A DNA stretch of 64,000 nucleotides. It comes from Chitinophagales bacterium (GTDB lineage Bacteria > Bacteroidota > Bacteroidia > Chitinophagales > Saprospiraceae). Location of the stretch: contig JAAFJY010000009.1 in the NCBI GenBank assembly GCA_013299105.1, forward strand, positions 124,001 to 188,000. The letters are read 5' to 3'. Below, piece by piece: positions 56,434 through 63,653 of the stretch. A model generated the notes under the pieces. It made no database searches and had not been told where the DNA came from. It saw nothing but the letters and a program-made list of their open reading frames with translations. How positions within the stretch are numbered: position 1 is the stretch's first letter; each line of letters opens with the position of its first letter. The position numbers and the translations under genes are program-made.

Positions 56434-56580
56434 TAAGGGCCACGGAAAAAATAACTTGTAAGAATTGGCAAATACTTTGCCCCGCTTCGCGGTGCTGGTT
56501 GGGAACACGGATTTTACGGATAAAACGGATTTACACGGATTTCCAGCATGACGTTGACCATGGTGTTGACAACTAGTGCG
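56434..56580 (+). repeat. Dispersed intergenic element, copy G
   Basis: AAGGGCCACGGAAAAAATAA, AGAATTGGCAAATACTTTGC, core hairpin CCCCGC-TTC-GCGGTG (in GCCCCGCTTCGCGGTGCTGG), GGGAACACGGATTTTACGG, GGATTTCCAGCATGACGTTG, ACCATGGTGTTGACAAC. The left end is preceded by TTTGTCTAAACCGAAATTTT, a remnant of the AATTCTG repeat. Confidence 0.7.
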
Positions 56581-56610
56581 TGGAGAACGAAATAATAAAC
56601 CATTATCGCT

Positions 56611-56835
56611 AGTCCCACGTCTCCTGACGGGGACTGCCCTGATCCGCGTCTCCTGACGCTTTGGCGAGCTGTAATCATACATTAACGCACTTTAAATAGG
56701 CGCTTATTTAGTTCCTGGACCACTAGCAATTAAAAATTGGAAAGGTTTATCTTCGAACCGTTACATTAGGGACTTACAGTCCCACCAAACATGATGTTGA
56801 CATCTATCCTACCAACGTTGGGGGCTTACAGCCCC
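56611..56835. repeat. Micro-hairpin cluster with compensatory stems
   Basis: AGTCCC-a-CGTC-TCCT-GACG-GGGACT (56611-56635), GCGTC-TCCT-GACGC (56646-56659), GGGACT-TAC-AGTCCC (56769-56783) and GGGGCT-TAC-AGCCCC (56821-56835). The last pair differs by an A-U to G-C change on both arms. A right-end fragment of the dispersed element (GGAAAGGTTTATCTTCGAAC, 56739-56758) lies between them. Confidence 0.55.
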
Positions 56836-56880
56836 GCTAGCATAATGTTTTTTAATCCGCAGTTGGCTTAACGGAAACTT

Positions 56881-56928
56881 CTCCAAAGTTTTCATTAACA
56901 ACTAACCATTAACCATTAATAACTAACA
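56881..56928 (+). repeat. ACTAACCATTAAC tandem array, second copy
   Basis: CTCCAAAGTTTTCATTAACA then ACTAACCATTAACCATTAAT and ACTAACAAAGGCAAGC. It resembles the array at 39147-39195 and, like it, lies at the 3' end of a minus-strand gene. Confidence 0.5.
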
Positions 56929-58312
56929 AAGGCAAGCTATGCCGATAACTGTTGACTTGAAACAACACTTGATAATAACCATTTGGCAGTTGGCTGGTAT
57001 TGAGTTCGAAGCCATGTTTGCCCGGAGCCAACTTGCCCGACTGGATGGTTTCCAAGACCCGGCCCTGGGCGTCAATCAAAATGATGTGAACTTCGTTTTT
57101 TTGTTCCAATTCCAGGCTGATCAGGGTTTGCCCTTGCGCAGGGTTGGGTGAGATATTGGATTGGATTTTTTGTTGGTCGGGCAAAATTTCCAGGCCCGTG
57201 GTGGTTTTGTCGATGATCCAGGAGACAATGCTGGCCTGGGCGCTGGTAAAAACTGCATCTCGAACGTTGCCTGTGGTGTCGCTCACAATAGCTTTGAGGG
57301 TGTGGTTGCCTTTGTTCAAGGTATTTTGATCGAGTTTGATCGAATCCTGGTTCCTGAAAATGGTTTTGCCATCCAGTTGCCATTCAATTTTGAGGGTATT
57401 GGGCTGGGGCTTCATCAGTTCTAACAAGCGAAAACTGAGCAAGCGTTGCTGAGAACTGATGGTATTTTTGTTGCCCGGACTGAAACGTACCACCGGATCG
57501 GTCAATTGGTGGATGCGCTTGACGATGGTTTCCTGGCAGACTGGGCAAAAAGAAGGGCCTAAAAAACGCATTTTACAGTTTTGATGCGGCCTTTTCCAAA
57601 TGGGGTTTACATCGTGGTCGAAAATACCCGTTTGGCGGAAATTCAACCAATTTTTCCACTTGACCAAGGTGGTAGAAGTTTCTTTGGTCATGTTGGCGGT
57701 TTCTCTGGCAAATTGCTCACCAGCCCAGTATTCATCAGAAAGGGCGGCAAAAGAGTGGCCAAGTTCGTGCAAGGAAATTTCATTGCTATTGGTTTCCAGG
57801 GTAGAAGTTGGAAAAGTCCCACCCGAACCCCCATAATAGGGTGAGTTGACGAGGATCAAAGCCTGGTCAAAAAACGGTGTATGTTTGCTCAGTACCTCCT
57901 GGATTTTGGTACTGTTCATGGCTACCACCAAGCGGTGGATGCTGAATGCATCAAAAGTGCTACCAAAAAGGTTGTTGGGGTTGCTTTGGGGCACTTTGGG
58001 GCTCACATTGGCGCATTCGGCTAGGTTGTTGGGGTGTTTGGCCCCCGATTCAGGTGAAATGGCCCGAATGGCGAAGAAATTAAAATAGTTGCGGTAAGCA
58101 GAAAAAGGCTCCTCGGCAAAGAACTTGTTGACAAAATCTTTGGATTGGTTGATAAAGGAGCCTTGTTCGGCGGCGGTGAAGCCGTCACCCACAAGCACAA
58201 AATTGATGTATTTGTCCACATCGCCTTTGTATTGGAGGGTATCAACTTTGAAGGTTTGCGCATTCGCGCAGCAGCAATAGGCGGAGAAAAATAGGAGAAA
58301 AAGCTTTTTCAT
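56909..58312 (-). CDS. M64-family secreted metallopeptidase with type IX sorting domain
   Basis: 467 residues. Signal peptide (LFLLFFSAYCCCANAQ). The peptidase domain has the zinc motif HELGH at 182-186 and Asp193 (HSFAALSDEYWAG), matching the IgA peptidase M64 family. The last 80 residues (ISPNPAQGQTLISLELEQKN ... HSLPLLVING) are a beta-sandwich of the Bacteroidota type IX secretion C-terminal domain, so the protein is probably surface-attached or released. A lipoprotein gene ends 24 bases upstream and is likely in the same unit. Confidence 0.88.
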   Translation of the reverse strand: MKKLFLLFFSAYCCCANAQTFKVDTLQYKGDVDKYINFVLVGDGFTAAEQGSFINQSKDFVNKFFAEEPFSAYRNYFNFFAIRAISPESGAKHPNNLAECANVSPKVPQSNPNNLFGSTFDAFSIHRLVVAMNSTKIQEVLSKHTPFFDQALILVNSPYYGGSGGTFPTSTLETNSNEISLHELGHSFAALSDEYWAGEQFARETANMTKETSTTLVKWKNWLNFRQTGIFDHDVNPIWKRPHQNCKMRFLGPSFCPVCQETIVKRIHQLTDPVVRFSPGNKNTISSQQRLLSFRLLELMKPQPNTLKIEWQLDGKTIFRNQDSIKLDQNTLNKGNHTLKAIVSDTTGNVRDAVFTSAQASIVSWIIDKTTTGLEILPDQQKIQSNISPNPAQGQTLISLELEQKNEVHIILIDAQGRVLETIQSGKLAPGKHGFELNTSQLPNGYYQVLFQVNSYRHSLPLLVING

Positions 58313-58336
58313 AGGTCTTGGGTTTAAGGGTGTCGG

Positions 58337-58825
58337 CTACAAGTCAAGCACGCCAATTTTAACCTTGTCTTTTCCGGGGAACAATTCATAAAAAACGAGA
58401 CGGTTTTTTCCATTTTGCAGTTGGATTCGCAGCGCCAAATCAGCCTCATTCAGATTCAAGGGCTTGCCATGGAAATGGTTTTCTTCGGCATGAAATGCTT
58501 CCACATAACGAAAAAGCGGATGCGACAAGGTATGGGTTTCGATCAGCGTTTTGTTTTGGTATTGTTCTACGAGGATATTGGCGTGGGTAACAGGCTCCAT
58601 CGCCTTGGATTTCAAAACTGCGGGGGCGATATTTTTTTGCACCAAAGCAAGGGTACTTGGCCCTTGTTCGGGGTTTTTCCGGGTGATTTTACAAACCAAA
58701 AAGCAGATTTGGGGCTGGTCGGGGTCGATTTTGTAAGCCGTGGCTTCAGTAGTTTTTTGCAAGCTTGGTGAGCAAGCACTTGAAACCAGGCTGATCAGCA
58801 GGATTTTGGTGCATATTTTAGACAT
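58337..58825 (-). CDS. Small lipoprotein, unknown function
   Basis: 162 residues from the ATG at 58825. A lipobox (LLISLVSSAC, Cys about 18) marks it as a lipoprotein. The rest is globular with no recognised family; the body includes PQICFLVCKITRKN. It ends 24 bases before the M64 peptidase start and is probably co-transcribed with it. Confidence 0.7.
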   Translation of the reverse strand: MSKICTKILLISLVSSACSPSLQKTTEATAYKIDPDQPQICFLVCKITRKNPEQGPSTLALVQKNIAPAVLKSKAMEPVTHANILVEQYQNKTLIETHTLSHPLFRYVEAFHAEENHFHGKPLNLNEADLALRIQLQNGKNRLVFYELFPGKDKVKIGVLDL

Positions 58826-58951
58826 AAGCGAGAGGGTTTGAAGTTGCGGTGAAAACCAAATTTTCAAACGTATGAACTGGGCTGTTTCTTTTCAACCCTT
58901 CAACATTTCAACATTTCAACTTTCTCCACAACTCCCAACTCATCAGACAAC

Positions 58952-59704
58952 TTATTTAAAGGTAATGTCGCCAGCCAGTTTGGCTTTTCCTTCGAGCATT
59001 TCGAGCAGATCGTGCTCTATAGTCACTTTGTTGCCCTCAATTTGTGCTTTGTCCATTTTGGTCTTCTTCACTTTGCCTGGCAAGTTGTAGACTACCTTGT
59101 ATTTGGCACCGCCCAAAAACATTTTGATCATGCTCAGGTCTTCGTCTTTTGGCGCAGCATCTTTGTTGGTATTGGCAAGGCGAGTAATGGTTTTGCCACT
59201 AGATTTGAAGGCCACGCTAGGGCCACCTGAAGTTCCACCACCCAGGAGGTCGGTAGGCAACATCCCGCCCAGTTGTTCGCCATTTTCTTTCATGACCTCA
59301 CCAACGTTTTTGTAGAAAAAAGCAACGTCCTCCAATTTGTCGAAATCCAGTTGCAAATCCACGAAGAATTCCTTTTTGGACTCGCTCATTTTCATGTGGA
59401 CTTTGGCTTTTTTCCAAAAATCGACATCGCCAGTTTTTTGGCGCAGTTCTAGTGGTGCATCTTTGAGGTACATGATGGTGTCCTTCTCTGATACATTGCC
59501 CATCTTGGAGCTCGCATCGCTATCTGCTCCAGCTTGGTTCATCAGGTCTTTCAAGGAGCCGAGTTGCATGATGCCACTCAGGTCAATTTTCATGGAGTAA
59601 CTGCCCTTGCCCTGTTTGTTGAGGGTCAGTTCTTCGACGATGTCAATGCAACTCGTCAGCATGAAGGTGGCTGCAAAAAGCAGGCAGAAGGTTATTTTTC
59701 TCAT
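58952..59704 (-). CDS. Lipoprotein, unknown function
   Basis: 250 residues. Lipoprotein signal (MRKITFCLLFAATFMLTSCI, Cys19). The body has KQGKGSYSMKIDLSGIMQLG and a hydrophilic middle, with a C-terminal beta-rich part (KVTIEHDLLEMLEGKAKLAG). Resembles Bacteroidota lipoproteins of unknown role. A TAACTTTG -7 box lies 65-80 bases upstream, giving a leader of about 65 bases. Confidence 0.75.
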   Translation of the reverse strand: MRKITFCLLFAATFMLTSCIDIVEELTLNKQGKGSYSMKIDLSGIMQLGSLKDLMNQAGADSDASSKMGNVSEKDTIMYLKDAPLELRQKTGDVDFWKKAKVHMKMSESKKEFFVDLQLDFDKLEDVAFFYKNVGEVMKENGEQLGGMLPTDLLGGGTSGGPSVAFKSSGKTITRLANTNKDAAPKDEDLSMIKMFLGGAKYKVVYNLPGKVKKTKMDKAQIEGNKVTIEHDLLEMLEGKAKLAGDITFK

Positions 59705-59775
59705 TTTGTTGTTTTAAAAGGGTTTGGTGGTGTTTTGGTGAATTTTCGCTCGAAACGATCGAGTCATAAACGGTA

Positions 59776-59783
59776 CAAAGTTA
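59776..59783 (-). promoter_or_regulatory. Bacteroidota -7 box of the 59.7-kb lipoprotein gene
   Basis: Minus-strand TAACTTTG, full TAnnTTTG match. No clear -33 box at standard spacing. Confidence 0.45.
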
Positions 59784-59840
59784 AGGGAATATTGGATGTT
59801 GATGGGGGAGATTTGGGTGAAGTGTTGAAAAAAGACGACT

Positions 59841-60034
59841 AAGGGCCGCAGATTAAATAAATTAGACAGCTTCGTTGCCTCGCTATGCGAGGCCAGTTGG
59901 GAACACGGATGAAACGGATAAAACTGATTTTCACGGATTTCCAGCATGATTTTGACCATGATTTTGACTATAACGTTGCCACACAATGGGCTTAATCCAA
60001 AGTCAAAGTTGTCCCTTTATTTCTTTTCTGTTCC
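59841..60034 (+). repeat. Dispersed intergenic element, copy H
   Basis: AAGGGCCGCAGATTAAATAA, ATTAGACAGC, the core hairpin GCCTCGC-TAT-GCGAGGC (59877-59893), GTTGGGAACACGGATGAAAC, GATTTTCACGGATTTCCAGC and ATGATTTTGACCATGATTTT, to GTTGTCCCTTTATTTC. The ends pair weakly (AAATAAA...GACA). Nearly identical to copy D over much of its length. Confidence 0.72.
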
Positions 60035-60084
60035 AAAGGGGAGAGTTTTAGGGGAGTACAAAGACATTGGACGTGAGTCTTGGT

Positions 60085-60240
60085 GAAAATTCTACCCATT
60101 CGCATCTTCATTATCTAGGTCTAGACCGCGAAGCGGGCAATTCTCTAATTCTTTCAAATTCTGCTTTAGAAAAATTGGGTCAACACCACACAAGTAATTC
60201 TGGAATTCTGTAATCCTGCCAATTCTGGTTTAGACAAATT
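60085..60240 (-). repeat. AATTCTG-type dispersed repeat, copy e, with flanking block
   Basis: GACCGCGAAGCGGGCAATTC (60122-60141) and TAATTCTTTCAAATTCTG match the block beside copy D. Then GGTCAACACCACACAAGTAA, AATTCTG units and GGTTTAGACAAAT follow as in copies c and d. Confidence 0.6.
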
Positions 60241-60260
60241 TTTATTTCGTTCTCCTTGTA

Positions 60261-60965
60261 TTAGTATTTTGTTCTCAACACCCCCCGAATCGCAACCAAG
60301 TGCGAAAACAATACAATCGGCACAACAAAAGTAGGCAGCCAAGAAAATGGAAAGTACAAAATCGCAATATTGGGCTGCTCAAATGCAAACTTTTGGATAG
60401 GAGAGGGGGCCGAAAAAAGCGCATGCACCACAATATTCGCCAATAGCCCCAGGCAAATGAAATTCCATACTAAAATCGTTCGGCGACTCAATTTTGCTTT
60501 TACAAACCCGAAATAGGCGATGATGGGAGCAGTAATTCCAGCAATGATGTCAAAGTTTCGACCTTCAAAAGTCATCAATTCTGGGATTGCTTTGTTGAGA
60601 AACAGCCAAAACAAGACTAGTTCAACTGGTATCCTCACTACATGCAGATAGGTCAAGTTTTTGAGGGGCAAACTGTCGATAAACTGCCTGCCTCTTGCCG
60701 TTGAAAACAGGATTAGAATGGCCAAAATGGTCGGAAAAATCCCCAGTAGGAATATTTTAGGCGGAAAAGCATCGGTATCGTAAACATGGTTCAATGGCAA
60801 AACAGCTTGAATGAGCAGCCAAATGCAAAATCCGGCAAACAGGTAAACCGACTTCTTTCTGGTCAGTTCGGAATTTGAGTTTAAAACTGCGGAGATGAAC
60901 AGCAGCAGTGTTGCAACCGTGCTGAGTCCGAATAATATGGGGATGTATAATGGTAGGTTTTCCAT
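60261..60965 (-). CDS. Seven-helix membrane protein, unknown
   Basis: 234 residues from the ATG at 60965 (MENLPLYIPILFGLSTVATL). About seven hydrophobic segments, including FAGFCIWLLIQAVLPLNHVY, LGIFPTILAILILFSTARG and WNFICLGLLANIVVHALF. No family recognised. It starts 28 bases after the stop of the aspartic-protease-like gene, so the two are probably one transcript. Confidence 0.7.
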   Translation of the reverse strand: MENLPLYIPILFGLSTVATLLLFISAVLNSNSELTRKKSVYLFAGFCIWLLIQAVLPLNHVYDTDAFPPKIFLLGIFPTILAILILFSTARGRQFIDSLPLKNLTYLHVVRIPVELVLFWLFLNKAIPELMTFEGRNFDIIAGITAPIIAYFGFVKAKLSRRTILVWNFICLGLLANIVVHALFSAPSPIQKFAFEQPNIAILYFPFSWLPTFVVPIVLFSHLVAIRGVLRTKY

Positions 60966-60993
60966 TTTTTTTGAGTTTTGATTTTGCAAAGGG

Positions 60994-62001
60994 TTAATAA
61001 ATAGCCAACCTATTGCTTTTGTAATCAATGATTAGCACATTGTTGCGGAAATAGGCATTTCCAATGATGCCCCAAAATTTATCTCGTTCAAACCACCAAT
61101 CAAATATTTCAATTTTGTCGTAGTGAACCAAACCTTTTGGGAGCTCTTTGTTGCCAAGTCTTACTGACTTTGCTATTTGATTGCCATAAACAAAGTATTT
61201 TTTTCCCCAAGAATTCACGTCAATGGAGTCTTGTACCACTGCGTTGGCAATTTCAGCCGCATGCTTTTGGGAAGTAAGCAAAGGAAACATTGCAATGCCC
61301 GTATCAAAAAGCAAGTATTCTAATTTGCCATTGATTTCAAGCGGGATAAAGATCCTCCCATTTTCCTTTTTGATGGTGGTGTAGTTCAAGTTGGCGTATT
61401 GTTTGGGTAGTTTGTCTGTTACCGCGATCCGATTATTTGGGTAGTCGATGATCAAAAATTGATCCTGAAACAAGTCAGGCCCAATGGTTCCAATGGTCAA
61501 AGGCTTTGAAAAATCAATCGAATCTTTTATTTGAGTAAACCCATAGTCACTGTATTTCCCAATTTTTATTTTTTTAAACCGGGCTTTACCAAGCATCAAA
61601 TCCACGTTTTGGTAGGTAGGGTATGCTTTGCTATTGTACCAAAATAAATTGCTGGTGTCCAATTTGCCTTCGTAAAAGGCAAATTCATCGGGAAATGATT
61701 GCAGGGTCTTGCCATAAATCACAGTTTTAGTGGCTCCCAGGTCAAATTGCATTCTAAATGGATACTTGAGCTTATCAATCTTGCAATTAACCATGATGCC
61801 AGCATTTTCAAAATACCTGGTTTTGGCTTGATAACCCGTCCATTCGAATGGTATCCAGTTCAGTTTTTGCGCATAGCACGGCCTGGCGGCCAAGCACAAT
61901 AATTGCAACAGCAAAACTAATTTAAGCGTTTTGGAATCAAATCCGATGCTTAAAATTTGTACCACCTTCGAACTTCCCATGTTTTTTTGATTTTTGCTCA
62001 T
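60994..62001 (-). CDS. Two-lobed aspartic-protease-like exported protein
   Basis: 335 residues (335 from ATG 62001; ATG 61980 also possible) with an N-terminal hydrophobic export segment (LKLVLLLQLLCLAARPCYAQ). Two lobes repeat the same plan. Lobe 1 has FDLGATKTVIYG (Asp87) and ends GTIGPDLFQDQFLIIDYPNN. Lobe 2 has LLFDTGIAMFP (Asp233) and ends GIIGNAYFRNNVLIIDYKSN. Lobe 2 carries a canonical DTG; in lobe 1 the T/S of D-T/S-G is Leu. This suggests a pepsin-like bilobal fold in a bacterium, possibly with one degenerate site. Function unknown. Confidence 0.7.
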   Translation of the reverse strand: MSKNQKNMGSSKVVQILSIGFDSKTLKLVLLLQLLCLAARPCYAQKLNWIPFEWTGYQAKTRYFENAGIMVNCKIDKLKYPFRMQFDLGATKTVIYGKTLQSFPDEFAFYEGKLDTSNLFWYNSKAYPTYQNVDLMLGKARFKKIKIGKYSDYGFTQIKDSIDFSKPLTIGTIGPDLFQDQFLIIDYPNNRIAVTDKLPKQYANLNYTTIKKENGRIFIPLEINGKLEYLLFDTGIAMFPLLTSQKHAAEIANAVVQDSIDVNSWGKKYFVYGNQIAKSVRLGNKELPKGLVHYDKIEIFDWWFERDKFWGIIGNAYFRNNVLIIDYKSNRLAIY

Positions 62002-62100
62002 GGGACAAAAATATTGGGGCCAACTCGGTAAACAGTTGCCCTATGGCAAAAAAAAGCAGCTTTTTGGCCGAGGAGAGCAGGTTGAATTAGTGATAAGCCA

Positions 62101-62289
62101 CAAATAAACCTTTCCAATTCGCAACTGCGTTGCTATGTGCCAGCCTCGTTGTGCGAGGCCATTTTTAGCACGCGGATGACGCGGATGACGCAGATTTTCG
62201 CGGATTTCCAGCATGACGTTGACCATGATGTTGACAACATGATCTAATCAGGAATCATAAAAATTGGAAACGTTTATTTTTGAACCGTT
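62101..62289 (+). repeat. Dispersed intergenic element, copy I (with terminal inverted repeats)
   Basis: Terminal inverted repeats AAATAAACCTTTCCAATT (62102-62119) and AATTGGAAACGTTTATTT (62262-62279), one mismatch in 18. Core hairpin GCCTCG-TTGTG-CGAGGC, then TAGCACGCGGATGACGC, GCAGATTTTCGCGGATTTCC, AGCATGACGTTGACCATGAT and the end TTTTTGAACCGTTACTAAG. The GCACGCGGATGACGC form is also in copy C; the ending is also in copy A. Confidence 0.75.
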
Positions 62290-62298
62290 ACTAAGCAT

Positions 62299-62877
62299 TC
62301 ACAGTGAAATCTCTTTCCGTATCCTGCTTAGTGAGTATTTGGTGATGCCCAAATAAGTGGCGATGTGCTGCAAGGAAACATTTTGAACAATCTGCGGCTT
62401 TTCTTTCAACAGCTGGATGTATCGTTCTTTTGCTTGGTCGGCAATGATCGAAATGCTGTGGTTTTTCAATGCAAAATAGGAACTCACCAACCTTCTTCTA
62501 CCTTGTTCTCTGAATGTCTCAATGCTGTGAAAAAGTTGCTGGAAAGTTTCAAAGTCCAATTGCCAACAAACACAGTCGGTCAGTGCCTGGATATTTTCTC
62601 GGCTTGGGTTGCGAAGAAAAAAAGAAGACCAATCAATCACCACCTCGCTCGGACCATAAAAGTTCGTGGTGATGTCGTCTCCTTTGCTGGAGTTTACAAA
62701 AGAACGCACAAAACCACTTTCCAAAATCCAGTAATGGTTTTCAGTTTTTCCTTCTTGCAGCAAGAAGTCATTTTTAGCAAACTTCAGTTGCTTGAAGGAT
62801 GGCAGGATAGCTTCCAGTTCGGCTGCTTTGAAGTCGTCTGGAGTGAAGATGGTGTTTAGGAAGTGGGTGGAGTTCAT
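62299..62877 (-). CDS. Crp/Fnr family transcription regulator
   Basis: 192 residues. The cNMP-binding beta-barrel covers about 25-115 (NDFLLQEGKTENHYWILESG, GPSEVVIDWSSFF), and the C-terminal helix-turn-helix is VSLQHIATYLGITKYSLSRI. It probably activates or represses a nearby or distant operon in response to an effector; no cysteine cluster of Fnr type is present. Monocistronic here. Confidence 0.88.
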   Translation of the reverse strand: MNSTHFLNTIFTPDDFKAAELEAILPSFKQLKFAKNDFLLQEGKTENHYWILESGFVRSFVNSSKGDDITTNFYGPSEVVIDWSSFFLRNPSRENIQALTDCVCWQLDFETFQQLFHSIETFREQGRRRLVSSYFALKNHSISIIADQAKERYIQLLKEKPQIVQNVSLQHIATYLGITKYSLSRIRKEISL

Positions 62878-62927
62878 TTTATGGGTGTTGGAAAAGTATT
62901 TGATTGGGATTCAATAAGCTGGGGTTT

Positions 62928-63653
62928 TCAATTCAGCAGGCTTGCAAATTCATCAACTGAAGCACACTTGTCACCATTTCTAAGGTTTTCAAAACTGTCT
63001 TTTTGCAAAGATGCCATGATTGCTTCTATATTGCCTTTGTTCTTTTTATAGGTTTCGTTGGCTAATTGATAAATATCCTCCATTGTTTTTGCAGGATGAA
63101 AAAAGGTTGTTTCTGGATCGATTACTTCAAGATCAAACCCTAAACATGTTCTAATGTAATCAACTGTGAGGATGGGATTGATTCTTTCAAAACAGTCATG
63201 AAACCCTAAAATCCAGCTCTCAGCTTCCATGATTGCGAAAGAAAAATGAACTTGATTGGGTTTTTCTGCCCTTTTTTCAATTTGCTCTTTTGTGCTTTGC
63301 TTAATTTCTTCATTCAAGTCAAAATCAATTTTACCAACTTCTTTTGCCAATTCACGATATGATTTAGAATACATATCTCGTAGGCCTATGATGCGACTAA
63401 AGCCTACATTCCAAAGGTATTTTTCTCTGTTCAAAATTCGCGTCAGGACTGCATTGTCATTTCCGACGTTGATGATCTGGAAATGGTTCGTGGCAGCATC
63501 ATTAGGGAACGCATATTCAGTTGGATGAAAATTGCTATCGGTAAATAAGGTATAGCAATCAATGGAGATGTCCTGGTAATCAAAACTTTTTAAGAGGTAT
63601 TCACGAACAAAAACAAGTTCTGTCTGCCCTTCCACAAATATGGCAGTTTTCAT
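62928..63653 (-). CDS. TOPRIM-like protein (DUF4276/OLD-type nuclease domain)
   Basis: 241 residues. The start MKTAIFVEGQTELVFVREYL is a TOPRIM-like opening with the catalytic Glu in FVEGQTE. IIGLRDMYSKSYREL fits the second acidic motif, and FSFAIMEAESWILGFHDC fits the DUF4276/OLD-type EAW region. The start overlaps the stop of the ATPase gene by 4 bases (ATGA), indicating a coupled ATPase/TOPRIM pair. Such pairs occur in phage-defence systems (AbiL, RloA/RloB, PARIS). Here that role is inference. Confidence 0.72.
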   Translation of the reverse strand: MKTAIFVEGQTELVFVREYLLKSFDYQDISIDCYTLFTDSNFHPTEYAFPNDAATNHFQIINVGNDNAVLTRILNREKYLWNVGFSRIIGLRDMYSKSYRELAKEVGKIDFDLNEEIKQSTKEQIEKRAEKPNQVHFSFAIMEAESWILGFHDCFERINPILTVDYIRTCLGFDLEVIDPETTFFHPAKTMEDIYQLANETYKKNKGNIEAIMASLQKDSFENLRNGDKCASVDEFASLLN

